Shown here one piece after another: positions 45,745 to 56,846 of a stretch of 64,000 nt of DNA. Every line of letters begins with the position of its first letter. The stretch's first letter is position 1. The DNA comes from Delphinus delphis (Eukaryota > Chordata > Mammalia > Artiodactyla > Delphinidae). A program made the position numbers and the translations under genes. The stretch spans positions 36,357,380 through 36,421,379 of the forward strand of contig NC_082700.1 in the NCBI RefSeq assembly GCF_949987515.2, given 5' to 3'. A model generated the notes under the pieces. The model was not told the DNA's origin, did not search any database, and saw only the letters and a program-made list of their open reading frames with translations.

Positions 45745-46280
45745 TCCTGAAACTCAAGCAAAAGAACAAATAACTGGATTTTAAAAATGAGGAAAGGGAC
45801 TGTACATATTTCATTATATAATGTTATTTGAAAAGTATTTATCAAGGTTTTTCCATTCCCACAGTTAAATTTCTTTACAATTTTTAATGTTTGTTATTAA
45901 CAGATTGAGTGGATACTTTTATATAATGCAAGACAGGGATCTTTTGTTTAACTTATTTATTCATTTGCATTTTTTTGGATTAATGATGTATTTGAATTTG
46001 TTTCTACCTCTGATTTTGTGTTTTCTTCTCACAATGTTTTGTCTCTCTCTTCTTTTAAATGCTTTTTTTGTGTATGTTCATTTTTCTATATGCAGTTTAA
46101 ATATCCCAAATCTCAATACAATTTAATCAATACGAGTAGGAGAGGGGATTTTGGGAACGTAGTGGTCTACAAATGTCTCTTTCAAATATATTCTAATCTC
46201 TAAACAGAATAAAACAACTGCTATAATTTCTACATAGCTATTTACAAAGCAAGAAAGGCTCTTTTGCAGTTTCTTCAAGA
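45745..46280. other. Unassigned sequence
   Basis: T-rich. It may be the decayed 3' extension of the antisense L1 that is clear from 46285 on. No gene seen. Confidence 0.45.
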
Positions 46281-46284
46281 CAAA

Positions 46285-47140
46285 TTGTGCTTTTTCTTAT
46301 ATACCCTTCATGAATTGGACAAACACTTGAATAAAAGTCACTTATTAGATGTGTCTTTTGCAAATATTTTCTTCCAGTCAGTGGCTTGTCTTCTTATTCT
46401 CTTGACATTGACTTTTGCAGAGCAGCAGCTGTTAATTTTAAGTCTAGCTTATCAATTATTTCTTTGATGGATCATGCCTTTGGTATTATATCTAAAAAGT
46501 TATCATCTTACCTAAGGTCCTATAGGTTTTCTCCTATGTTATCTTCTGCTACTTTTATAGTTTTGCTTTTCACATTTAGGTCTGTGATTCATTTTTTTTC
46601 TTTTTTTGTGGTACGCGGGCCTCTCACCGTTGTGGCCTCTCCCGTCGCAGAGCACAGGCTCCAGACGCACAAGCTCAGCAGCCATGGCTCACGGGCCCAG
46701 CCGCTCCACGGCATGTGGGATCCTCCTGGACCGGGGCACAAACCCATGTCCCCTGCATCGGCAGGCAGACTCAACCACTGCGCCACCAGGGAAGCCCCCT
46801 GTGATTCATTTTGACTTAATTTTTGTGAAGGTGTAAGATCTGTCTCTAGATTCATTTTTTTTTCAAAAGTGGATGTCTAATTGTTCCAGCACCATTTATT
46901 GGAAAAGACAATCTTTTTTCCATTGTATTGCCTTTGCTCCTTTGTCAAAGTTGATTATAATTCTATGGTTCTTTTTCTGTGATCTCTATTCTGTTCCATT
47001 GATATATTTGCCTAAGTTTTTGTCAATACCACACTATCTTGATTATTGCTGCTATATAGTAAGTCTTGATGTTGAGTAGTCAGTCTTTTAACTTTGTTTT
47101 TCTCCTTCATTATTTTGTTGTTGTTCTGGGTCTTTTGCTA
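46285..47140 (-). mobile_element. Old L1 ORF2 C-terminal region, antisense, split by SINE
   Basis: Antisense L1M landmarks: 'cttttgcaaatattttcttccagtcagtggcttgtcttcttattctc', 'gtccagcaccatttattggaaaagacaatctttt' (as 'ttccagcaccatttattgg'), 'tcctttgtcaaagttgattataattctatgg', 'gatctctattctgttccattgatatatttgcctaag' and 'cacactatcttgattattgctgctatatag'. The CHR-2 SINE at 46596-46798 interrupts it with a perfect TSD. Confidence 0.88.
46596..46798 (-). mobile_element. CHR-2-type SINE inserted in old L1
   Basis: Reverse orientation: plus-strand T-rich tail, 'ggtacgcgggcctctcaccgttgtggcctctcccg', and ending 'gcgccaccagggaagcccc'. The TSD ctgtgattcatttt is perfect at 46582-46595 and 46799-46812. A small deletion relative to its relatives is present in 'gcaggcagactcaaccactg'. 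The ORFs at 46386-46855 are artefacts of SINE sequence. Confidence 0.97.
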
Positions 47141-47149
47141 GTTTTGTTG

Positions 47150-47410
47150 TTGTTGTTACTGGTTTCTAGCCTAATTCCATTTTGGTCTCAAAGCAAGAAT
47201 TGTATGATTCTATTCTTTTAATTTTGTTAAGGTGTGTTTTATGGCCCAGAATGTGTTCTACCATGGTAAATGTTCCATATGAAAAGAATGTTTATTCTGC
47301 TCTTGGTGAATGAAGTAACCTGTTGGTGTTCTTTATATCCACTTGAATGACAGTGTTGAGGAGTTTAACAATGTTCTTACTGATTTTCTCCCTGCTGGAT
47401 CTGTTGCCCT
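47150..47410 (-). mobile_element. Old L1 ORF2 endonuclease segment, antisense
   Basis: 'tttctagcctaattccattttggtctcaaagcaagaattg...gttttatggcccagaatgtgttctaccatggtaaatgttccatatgaaaagaatgtttattctgctcttgg' is the reverse complement of the L1 endonuclease C-terminal region (SDHN...FSSAHG... order). It directly adjoins a C-terminal ORF2 segment at 46285-47140, so the RT-coding part between is missing. Confidence 0.78.
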
Positions 47411-47892
47411 TTTGTTCTTCTTTTGTATTTTTGTCTTCCATTCTTTTTATGCCATTTTGTCATTTTAATTGAGCATTTTATAAGATTCCACTTATCTCCT
47501 TTCTTAGCATATCTGTTATACTTCTTATTTTTTTAAACTTTTTTAGTATTTGCCCTAGAGTTTGTAACATACATTGACAACTAATTCAAGTCCACTTTAA
47601 ATGACACTAGGCCACTTCTTGGGTAGTGTGAGTTCCTTATAATAACAAAATAATCCTAATTCCTCTTTCTTGTCCCTTTTATCATTGTTGCAAATCTTTT
47701 CACTTATATGCACACATATGTAAGCAAATATGTAAATATAAAATATATATTGAGCATGTTGTGCTAGTATTTTAAGCACACTTATTTGTACATCAAATTA
47801 AGAGTAGGTAAAATACAAGTTTTTATTTTGCACTTACTTATTCCTTCTTTTATTCTTTTCGTATATCTGAGTTTCTGATGTATATTATTTCT

Positions 47893-47958
47893 CTTCTTTC
47901 TACAGAGATTCTTTTAACTTTTTTATTTTTCTTCTTTCTAAAGAGATTCTTTTAACTT
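47893..47958. repeat. 28-bp direct repeat, period 38
   Basis: cttctttctacagagattct... (47893-47920) recurs as cttctttctaaagagattct... (47931-47958) with one mismatch in 28. The copies are separated by a 10-bp T-rich spacer. It is a local duplication inside the HAL1-like element. Confidence 0.9.
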
Positions 47959-48780
47959 TAACCTGAAGCAGATCTACTGACAATAAATTTCCTCAATTTT
48001 TGTTTGTTGAACTCTATTTCTCCTTTACTTTGGAAGGATAATTTCACAGGGTACAGAATTCTAGATTAGTTGTTTTTTTTCTCTCAACACTTAAAATATT
48101 TTACTCCACTCTCTTCTTGCTTGCATGGTTTCTGAGATGTAATTCTTGTCTTTGTTCCTTTAGAAGTGAAGTGTTTTGGTATTTTTTCCTTCAGGATTTT
48201 TTTTATCATTAATTTTTTGTAGTTTGAAAATAATATGCCTATCTGCAGGTTTTTGACAATTATCCTACTTGGTGTTCTCTGAGCTTCCTGGATCTGTAGT
48301 TTGGTGCGTGAAATTAACTTGGGGAAATTCTCAGTCATTATTTTTCCCAATATTTCTTGTTTGTCTCTTTCTTCTCCCACTGGTATTCCTATTGTGCATA
48401 TGTTACAATTTTCATAGTTGTCCTACCATCCTTGGATATTCTGTTCTGTTTTTCTCAACATTGTTCTCTTTGCTTTTCAGGTTTAGAGGCAGGTCTGTTG
48501 AGATATCCTCATGCTCAGGGACTCTTCAGTTGTTCAGTTTACTAATAAACCCATCAAGGGCACTCTTCCTATCTATTTCTGTGTTTTTGATCTCTAGCTT
48601 TTTGTTATTGTTGTTCTTTCTTAGGACTTTGATCTCTCTGCTTACATTGCCCATCTCTTCTTGCATGCTGTCTATTTTATCCATGAGATCCCTTAGCATA
48701 TTAATCATAACTGTTGTAAATTCCCAGTCTGATAATGCCAATACACATGCCACTGATGCTTGCTCTGTCTCTTCAAATTT

Positions 48781-48812
48781 ACTTATTTATTTGTTTGTTT
48801 ATTTATTTATTT
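48781..48812. repeat. (TTTA)n/(TTTG)n simple repeat
   Basis: Short tetranucleotide tract inside the antisense LINE. Confidence 0.85.
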
Positions 48813-49619
48813 TCTTTTTGCTATGTCTGATTTATATTTTTTTCATTGATAAACAGATATAAGGTACTGGGTAAAAATAATAACTGCAATAGGCCTTTAC
48901 ATGGGGCAGGGAGGTGTGGGTGAAGCAAAAGCAATCTATAGTCTTATGATTAGCTCTAAGTCTTTAAGTGAGCCTCTCCCTCTGGACTATTAACTTCATA
49001 AGTGTTTCTCATTTTTTTCTTTCCCTTTAGATAGAAGAAGATGGCTAGAATAGATTGAGCTGGGTATTTCCATTTTCGCATGTGAGTTAGGCTCTGATAA
49101 TACCTCAGCAAGTTAGGTGATAGTTAGCTAGTTTCTCCCTAGGGCAGGCCTTGTTAAGAAAAGAAGACTCTGGTATATTTTTAAATGTTTCCTTATCCCC
49201 TCTCCCTGCTAAAGGCATGAGGGGACTTTTATTTGACATTCACTATAAGAATATGGTAGACCTCCTGGGGGTAAATCTCACAAAATTGTCAGGGACCCAC
49301 TAGGACTTGGTCCTCCTGGAGTTTTTTATCCTCAGAGTGGTCCACACTGAGCCTCCAATAACTCCTCAATTACAGTTCAGGTTTTCATACCCCCACTGTT
49401 GTTTTAGTGCAAATTCCACTCATAGTCTCTGCTCAAGTAAGTCATGACTCCCTGTATTGGACTGACTGCCCCTCTAATCTTTGATTTGATCTGTGTCCTC
49501 ACCTTTGTCATGGATACTAGAAGATTTGCTGATTTTTTCAGTTTGTTTAGCTTTTTACTTGTTGGTAGGATAAATTGGCAACTTCCAAGCTCATTACATG
49601 CTGAACTGGAAAACAAAAG

Positions 49620-49985
49620 TCTTTTCTTGCATTTTGCTCTACTATTCCTAGACCTTCCACTACAATATTTGAAATGGTTAGAGTGGAAAACTTTGTCTGC
49701 TTCCCATTTTAGGGTGAAAGCATTAATCTTCACCATTTAATATAATGTTATCTTTAGTTTTTTTCATAGATGTCCTTTGTCTTCCAGGTTTGGTATCATT
49801 ATCAAGAATGGATGTTAAATTGTACCTAAAATAATTATGGTATATACTAAGAATATCATATGTTTATTTCCTTTTTTCCTTTTTTAGTCTGGTAATATGG
49901 AAAATTATATTTACTTATTTTCAAATGTTAAATCAGCTTTGCTTTCCTGTGATAAATCCCAGTAGGACATGTTATATCGTAAAAA
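49620..49985 (-). mobile_element. Old L1 ORF2 RT segment, antisense
   Basis: 'ctattcctagaccttccactacaatatttgaaatggttagagtgg...tgcttcccattttagggtgaaagcattaatcttcaccatttaatataatgttatc' is antisense to the L1 RT palm region. It ends 'tgataaatcccagtaggacatg', antisense to the QVGFIPG segment. No frame is intact. Confidence 0.8.
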
Positions 49986-50025
49986 CTAAAAAAACTGAGA
50001 AAAATATATACAGAATAAACCCATA

Positions 50026-50312
50026 GGGACTTCCCTGGTGGTGCAGTGGTTAGGAATCTGCCTGCCAATGCAGGAGACACGGGTTTGAGCCCTGGTCAGG
50101 GAGGATCCCACATGCCACAGAGCAGCTGGGCCCATGTGCCACAACTACTGAGCCTGCGTTCTAGAGCCCACAAGCCACAACTACTGAGACCATGAGCCAC
50201 AACTACTGAAGCCCATGTGCCTAGAGCCCGTGTTCCGCAACAAGAGAAGACACCGCAATGAGAAGCCTGCATACCGCAATGAAGACCCAATGCAGCCAAA
50301 AATAAATAAATA
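50026..50312 (+). mobile_element. CHR-1-type SINE
   Basis: Head 'gggacttccctggtggtgcagtgg', B-box relative 'gggtttgagccctgg', the three 'cacaactactga' modules typical of the long form, 'cgcaatgaagacccaatgcagcc' and an (AAAT)n tail. The TSD aataaacccata is perfect at 50014-50025 and 50313-50324. Confidence 0.96.
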
Positions 50313-50324
50313 AATAAACCCATA

Positions 50325-50920
50325 AATCTAAAAGGAAAACATAGCAAAAATATTACCCCATTAGGCAATAACATATAGATAATAAAAATAAATGAATGTA
50401 AGCATAAACATTTAAGAAATACAACAATAAAAAAGCAAAACATATTTTGATACTTTATAGAAGAGAACAAACTAAAAAGACTAAATTGTACATATGAAAA
50501 TATATAGAGGTAAATTAAACTAAAATTTTGGATTATAATTTCAATATCACATAAGGTAGATTTTGGGCTGAAATCATTACCTGAGACAAAAAGAATACTT
50601 CATAATGCAAAAGGCTATGATTACCAGTAAAGTTATATCTCTGCATCAATAACACAACAACAATTTCTATAAGGCAGGTACCTCAGGAAAAGGAAGGAGA
50701 AATATATAGGCCTATACCTGTAACAGAAGATATTCACACATTTAGAGAGACTTGCCTATTTTCAGGTGTTGAGAGAAATATTTAAAATCCACTTGTTAGC
50801 ATCATCTAGAAGTGAACTGCTGCACTAATCTAGAATGCCTGCAATCTAGAATGGATGCAAAAGACAGTGAGAAAGAAACTTACTCCTAAGTACAGAACTT
50901 GAGATGTATATCTGGTGTGC
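50325..50920. other. Unassigned AT-rich sequence
   Basis: No recognised feature. Its right end may include more upstream pol sequence of the ERVL remnant. Confidence 0.45.
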
Positions 50921-50924
50921 ATTT

Positions 50925-51350
50925 TGCCTAGAGAGGAAATGGTCAAATAGGTGCATCTACACTTCTTAATCTGAAGTGGCTGATAACTTGGCTAAATGAT
51001 CTGGGGTTTAGAGGGAACAAGATCAGAGGATTGCACAAGCGTGGGTCCTGGAAAATGTATGTGACTGGATCTGTCAGAAAGGGTACAACATGTAAAGAGA
51101 TTTGTATTCCATTTGAATGCTTACTTAATACTGATGAGGTCCTTATTAATCAGGTAGGAAAAGTGACTTATTTTGTGAAAGTCGATCAGCCTCTTTCTCA
51201 GCTATCCTAGCATATGCTCAAAAAGCTCATGAACAAAGTAACTATGATGGCAAGTATAGAGGTATCTGCATTCACTCAACTACATGAATTTTTCCTCTCC
51301 AAGGCTACACTGACTTCAATATCCAAAAGCATAGAACCACTGAAGGTCAA
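50925..51350 (+). pseudogene. ERVL-type pol remnant (RNase H to integrase N-terminus)
   Basis: 'gatctgtcagaaagggtacaacatgtaaagagatttgtattccatttgaatgcttactt', 'gaaagtcgatcagcctctttctcagctatcc' and 'gctcatgaacaaagtaactatgatgg' align in order with the RNase H end, the linker and the zinc-binding start of integrase in ERVL (class III) pol. Stops and frame breaks are frequent, so it is a fossil with no coding capacity. No paired LTRs of its own are recognisable. The MLT1 fragment at 51505 belongs to a different LTR group. The boundaries are approximate. Confidence 0.68.
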
Positions 51351-51504
51351 AATAGCACTGTTTCTCAGGGGAACAGTAAATGTCTTTTGATCTCACTGAA
51401 GAAGATACTTTTATTGGACATAGACGTGTATATTTTGCTAAAAGGCTCTGATAACCATGCCATCTGTTGACTTAGTGCAAGTTTTATTTATATGGTAATT
51501 ATAG

Positions 51505-51675
51505 GAGAGAAACATGGAATAGATTCTCCCTCACAGTTCTCAGGAGGAATGATCCAACCCTGTTGAACCTTGATCTTGGACTTCTGGCCTCCAGATCAGT
51601 GAGACAATAATTTGCTGTTGTTTCAGCCAACCAGTATGTGGTACTTTGTTACAGGAGCCTTAGGAGGCTAATGCA
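51505..51675 (+). mobile_element. MLT1-type MaLR LTR, 3' half
   Basis: 'tagattctccctcacagttctcaggaggaatgatccaaccctgttgaaccttgatcttggacttctggcctccagatcagtgagacaataatttgctgttgtttcagccaaccagtatgtggtactttgttacaggagcc' matches the end of MLT1C/D-type LTRs. The 5' half is missing. Confidence 0.87.
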
Positions 51676-51679
51676 ATCA

Positions 51680-53470
51680 GCAACGGCATGATGTTGTATC
51701 ATTTTTTTCAAGTTTAATTATGAGTAAAAGGATATTTAAGAATGCTGAGTAGTAGGTCATGGTCTGTTGATACTGATCAAAATTGTTGCCTTTATAAGCT
51801 TCTGCCCATACTACAGGAGCTGGAATGTTCTCTAGCCTGAACATTTGCAGTTTAAATTCTGCCATCAAAAGACACTTGTGCAAAGATTTGGGAAATTAAA
51901 TAGAAGCCAGGCTTGCCCCTGCAGCAGTGGTGACTAAGCACATTGGCTCTGACAGATGATAGACGGGAGGTTTTGCTGATTAGTTATGGGCATACTCTTC
52001 AAATTCTTCAGCTGGATGCTGCAGGCAGCTCATCTTATCTCAGTCATCCCTAGTGATATCTGCATTTCCTGAACAGGATTTATGAATTCTTTGATCTTCT
52101 CACCTCAACAGTTCTGATATTATTTTAAGCCTCTAATTCCCTATATTATATTTCTGGCAGTTTGAAATAACTAAAGCTGTGTGTTTTCCTAAATCAAATG
52201 CACGTTCCTTCAAAATTTATTAAAAAAAATAGATTTTAGAAATAGGAATCCTCACATAATCCAAAAATAATGAAAAACTTTACAAAATATTACTATAAAA
52301 GCAAAATTGCATGACCTTTAGGACAAAAGACCAATTTTATTCTCCAAAGACAAATGCTAATTGATGTTCTGCTTATTCTAGCTTCACTTTGTACTATAAA
52401 AGTCTGTGAAATGATACATATCATAACACATTACTGTGAGTGTCTTGTCAACTACGGGTTGATAGTTCAGAGAACCCCATGGATTAAGCACACTGGCAGG
52501 TCTCTATGTCTCCAAAGTGATGCTGACTTATAAACGAGAAAATTTAAAAGAGGTACCCTAGTTGGCTAGAAAATATTTTACATGTTAGATTATTTTATGC
52601 GAAACAAACTGAGACTGCTGTCAAACTGATTTTATCTTCTAGAAAATTATGCTACATTTTTCTATCACAATGCAGACATTTATTATAGAAGCAAAGTGAA
52701 TCTAGTGCATAGTACTCATAAGATAATAACTGCTCTTGGGAATTATAGATACTTGGTTAAGTTTAGCATCTCTTACTGCCTTAGGGATGTGGTTATGTTA
52801 TGACAAACATAGCTCTCATCATTTCTTCTTTAAAATATATTATCAGTATAATATATTAATACTACTAAATTTTAAGTTTAAAATTTCCACATAGGAGAAT
52901 TCTAGCTATTCAAACAGTTTTGAATGTGTCCTAAACCCTTTAGTCCTGCTATAACTGCTATGCATTTCATAGACTGAAGAGCACAGGGGCATTCTGTTAG
53001 CCTAAATTCTCATTCTTGGCTGCTGTGTGTTCCATTAACTGCAGGCTGATAGGTTCAAATTTGTTTGGGGAATTATGTACAGGCTGAATTAAATGGTACA
53101 TATATTAAGGATTAGAAATAGCTGCTATTAAAAACTCATTTTCCAAATAATTCCAAATTGGTGATGTTAGAACATACCTGAGTGAATCAAGATGCTGCTT
53201 TGTTCAGACCTTCATTAAGTCCATATTCTCTCACAAGCAAGTATTCAATTGTCTTTAGGGCTTTGCATTATGTAGGATAAGTGCAGAGGTTTGCATATTT
53301 ATAATTAAGGCTGATTTGTTTTGATCTTTGCCACAGAGAGTCCCATATCAGACTAGCATGCTTAGTGATGTAAAAATAAAATAATTAGGTTACTAGTTCA
53401 GGAAACTTGAAGATCAAATAAGCACAGTACACCCTTTCTCTCCCAATGAATGCAGTTATGAAACCTAAAC
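51680..53470. other. Unassigned sequence
   Basis: About 1.8 kb with no family I can name and no gene-like ORF (the ORF at 51677-51883 lacks domains). Confidence 0.5.
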
Positions 53471-53479
53471 AGAGCAAAT

Positions 53480-54300
53480 GGGGGAGCTAGGTAATGACTC
53501 TGAAAAGTAGCAGGCAGATTGAGAAGATCAGAATTTGAAATATCACTAGTAGCAGTGAGTCTCCTATGTTTTTTCCTTCTGTTATTTCTCAATCTGGTCT
53601 CAAGACAGTCTAAAAGCTAGAATTGAACACCAGTACTGTCAGACAGAGAGCCAGGAGAAGCCTCTAGTTCAGGATTAATGCATAGGAAAGGATTCTTCTG
53701 GCAAGGACAGCTGAGCCTGCAGGAATTGTAGGGCCTAAAACTGTACTAAGGGAATTCAATTCAATGCAAAAAACTCTTCAATTCAAAAAGCTGTATCAAA
53801 TATTAAGGCAAGTCCCTATGATGTTTTCTTTCTCTGTTCTCCTGCCACTTGTTCAAGATGCAGATGCAGTTAAGGAAAATTGCATGTTGGTGGAGGAAGG
53901 GAGTGGACAGAGGCCCAGTTTTGTAGCCAAAGAACGTAAAAGGGGTTCTAGGCAGTACCAGGAAGATGACAGGGAGGGACGACTTAGGGAAAGTAAACTC
54001 TTGTTCACCTCCAGTGGTGCATGTGTGAATCTAATCCTAAAATGGCATCAAATACTCTTAATGCTGCACAAAGAGATAGAGCTGCTCAGTTCCCAAAAAT
54101 GGCTACTGGCTGGTGAATATGTGGAGCAGGTCAGAATACCACTGCAAAGTATTAGAAAATTGAACTAACATTAAAACCAAAACCCACAGAAGCATGGACA
54201 GAATGGGTCAGCTAAATTCCACCCTGTTGATTGCCTTCTAAAACAAAAATATGAACATTTTTCACAGAAATTAAATTAGGAGTGGAGCAAGTGTGTGACT
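53480..54300 (+). mobile_element. Probable old L1/HAL1 5' region
   Basis: 'gtactgtcagacagagagccaggagaagcctct...ttcttctggcaaggacagctgagcctgcagg' and the end 'ccctgttgattgccttctaaaacaaaaatatg' resemble untranslated 5' regions of old L1M/HAL1 elements. The same 'ttgattgcctgctaaaa' phrase starts the old L1 at 34.77 kb. A 134-codon ORF (53764-54168), the longest outside the L1/SINE zones, lies inside. It has no recognisable domain, and I consider it a by-product. Confidence 0.42.
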
Positions 54301-54699
54301 ACAGACAGATAACAAGAGGGAGACTTTAGAAGTGATGGAACTGTTCTGTGTCATAATTATGATGATGTTTACATGAATGATGTTTACATACTTGTGTAAA
54401 AATTCCTAAAACTATCCTATAATAAAGTCAAATTTACTGTATATTAATTTAAAAAGTAAAATGATATTAGTTATAATGTAAAGTGATAGTATTGGTTTAT
54501 TACATAAGTAATCTAAAGGCTGTCAATTTTCAAATTAATATTTCAACTAGGATCTCTCTTCTGTGCTCCATGTTTGAGCAGCCAATGATCTATTTGACAT
54601 CTCTGGGGGTCATGGAACTGGTGTGTTTCACATTTATTCAAATAAGACATGAGCCCTGAACTCTCAATCTACACTCGCCATTTATGCACTTCCTCCATT

Positions 54700-55480
54700 C
54701 TTCTCCAGTTCTGTAAAGAGCAGCACCAACTACCCACTTCCACATGGCAGAAACAGTGACTCCATCTTGACATCTATCTCTCTCATCTCACACTGAATCA
54801 AAAGCCAGATCTCCATAGTTCTATCCTCATTACACATACATATGCACATGCACATACACATACATGCACATATACACACATATTTAATTCTTTTCCATCA
54901 CCAGTATTTTAGTCTTAATGATCTATAGCCCTTGCCTAGTACCCTCTAACAGGTGTTTGTATATTTTTTTGCCTCATGTCTCATTCTCTTTAATTCTATT
55001 TTTTTAAGAAACTGGCTGATGAATGTTTTCATATTTTACTTGGATATTAGCACCATACAATTTGAAGTCTTCAGTAAGTTTGTACTGGATTTATAATAAA
55101 ATGTAAAACAATTAAGGGAGCTATGATCCCTTATATGATCTGGCTCCTGCCAGTTTCTCAGGTCTCATTCAGTGCAACTCAATTGGTTACTACTTGCTAG
55201 GCTTTCTCTTTAATTTCCTTCTTTCATTTTCCAGATTAAGAGAAGCTCTTGCTCTCTCTTTGTTAACCTCGGAGTCCCCATCATGTTGGTCCCTTTGCCT
55301 ATAGTACCTCCACTTCCTTCTTCACCTTGACCATCTAACAGCAATTCATCAGATATATCTCTGCCTAAATGGGATCTTCTAGAAAGAGTGTTAACCTCCA
55401 CCTTCCAGAGAAGCAACTAATTCTATTCTTTCATGCTTACCAGTCACTTCCTTCAGAGCATAATATGATGATACATAATG
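54700..55480 (+). repeat. L2 LINE, sense
   Basis: 'gactccatcttgacatctatctctctcatctcacactgaatc' and 'gggagctatgatcccttatatgatctggctcctgccagtttctcaggtctcattcagtgc...ctgaccatctaacagc...gatcttctagaaagagtgttaacctccaccttccagag' follow L2 3' ORF and end sequence. It is split by the simple repeat at 54832-54890. Decayed. Confidence 0.65.
54832..54890. repeat. (CACATA)n-like microsatellite
   Basis: Imperfect cacata/tgcaca units, about 55 bp. Confidence 0.85.
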
Positions 55481-56370
55481 TTGTGGGTTTTTAAATATCT
55501 CAAGTATTAGTGGTCAGTCAGTTCTAATAAGACAAGAATCATAAAGTCTGTTTAATTGACCAGAGGTCTAGCCTTAAATCATTTGCATATAAAGGCTTTT
55601 AATATTAAAATTAATTAACAGGTCCATTTTAAACATCTGATTACTTTTTGTGCTTTGGTAAAGTATTAGTATTGTATTTCTCTGGGAAAAACAGAAGTAT
55701 AGAATATTTTATCACTTAAAGTAATTTTGTAGAGTATAAGTTGATATCACAAATAAATTAATACATGTGCTTAAATATGCTACGGCTCTTGAGAATAACA
55801 GAAATGCTGAGTGTCCATACCAATTTACCATGAGTAAACGGTCATTTTCCTGCAGTTTTCTTTAAACAAACAAAAAAATAAATAAACCTTGTTATGACAT
55901 AAAAAGCACTGTTAAACAATTGAGGAGTAAATATCTCTTGTGTTGATTCTATATATTCATGTTTTTTTTAAAAATATTGTATATAGCATGTCATAATGAC
56001 ATATGGTATAAAAATGATCTAAGAAAAATTTTCTTAAGTTCAAACCAAAGAATTAACTCTATCATGTGTTAGTCAGAAAGGGCCATATATTAGTGTGGAT
56101 TTTATGTTTTAAGTACCATAAAGTCTAACTCAAACTACATTAAACAAGTAGAGCATTTAATGACACATGGTACTAAAACATTTAGAATTAAGACATTCGA
56201 ATGGAAAGTTAAAACTCTCCAGGCTTCTAGATTATTCTAAGCAGTTCAAGGGCTTTACCTCCCAGGCTGTTTCTTTCTGTCAATGTCAGGTTTATCCTGT
56301 AACTGGCCCTTCCTTATTACGAGGTTTTAATCAATACGATGACATTACCTCTTTGCTCATCCTGAGGAAA
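55481..56370. other. Unassigned AT-rich sequence
   Basis: No recognised feature. The ORF at 56167-56469 ends in the GA-rich low-complexity tract and is not credible. Confidence 0.5.
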
Positions 56371-56372
56371 AA

Positions 56373-56510
56373 CGGGGAGACAGGAAGAGAGAGAGAGGGA
56401 AAGAGGGAAGGAGGGAGGGAGAAGGAGAGTACAGTAGGGAGAGAGAGGATGATTCTTCCAAATCAATAATAATATTAACACATAATAATAATAATATAAT
56501 AATAATAAAA
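56373..56510. repeat. GA-rich tract followed by (AAT)n
   Basis: A purine-rich low-complexity tract (gagagagagg, gggaaggagggaggg) at 56373-56450 is followed by imperfect (AAT/ATA)n at 56464-56508. Such mirror-purine tracts can adopt triplex structure. Confidence 0.88.
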
Positions 56511-56846
56511 GACCTGTGATTCACTGTGATGGGACTAAATTTAGATAGGCATCCTTACCTAAACCTATCACTGTGTTTCAAAGGAAAACTGTGGACTGAC
56601 TGGGTAAATCCATGACAAGAGCTGTGGATTTATATTTATTACTGCAAGCTAGTGGAGACCTCTCTTAGATCTGAGCTGGGATGAATTTAATTCCAACTAT
56701 ATGAATGCTATATGATACGGTTATCACTTCAAAGAAAGAAATTCTTAGCGTTGTAGGAAGGAAGAAGTAAATATGAAAACGAAGCCTGGAGAGATCAGAC
56801 TATCTACAACAAATCACAGACAATCATTTAGAAATATGATAAATTT

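Larger units (their letters stand above)
47420..49600 (-). mobile_element. HAL1/L1M-type element, antisense (3' part, ORF1 and 5' region)
   Basis: The reverse strand encodes ORF1-like sequence between about 48780 and 47960. One open segment (48084-48380) reads GEERDKQEILGKIMTENFPKL...IQEAQRTPSRI, matching the ORF1 family core, and another (48526-48753) resembles the ORF1 coiled coil. Downstream (47420-47950) is the 3' region with no ORF2. Upstream (48830-49600) resembles the 5' region. ORF1 without ORF2 is the hallmark of HAL1 ('half-L1'), though an L1M with deletion is possible. Inactive. Confidence 0.68.

Noticed and set aside
48269..48862. 197-codon plus-strand ORF with hydrophobic segments
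   Set aside because: It is the antisense of HAL1-like ORF1. The hydrophobic look comes from complementing an A-rich coding strand.
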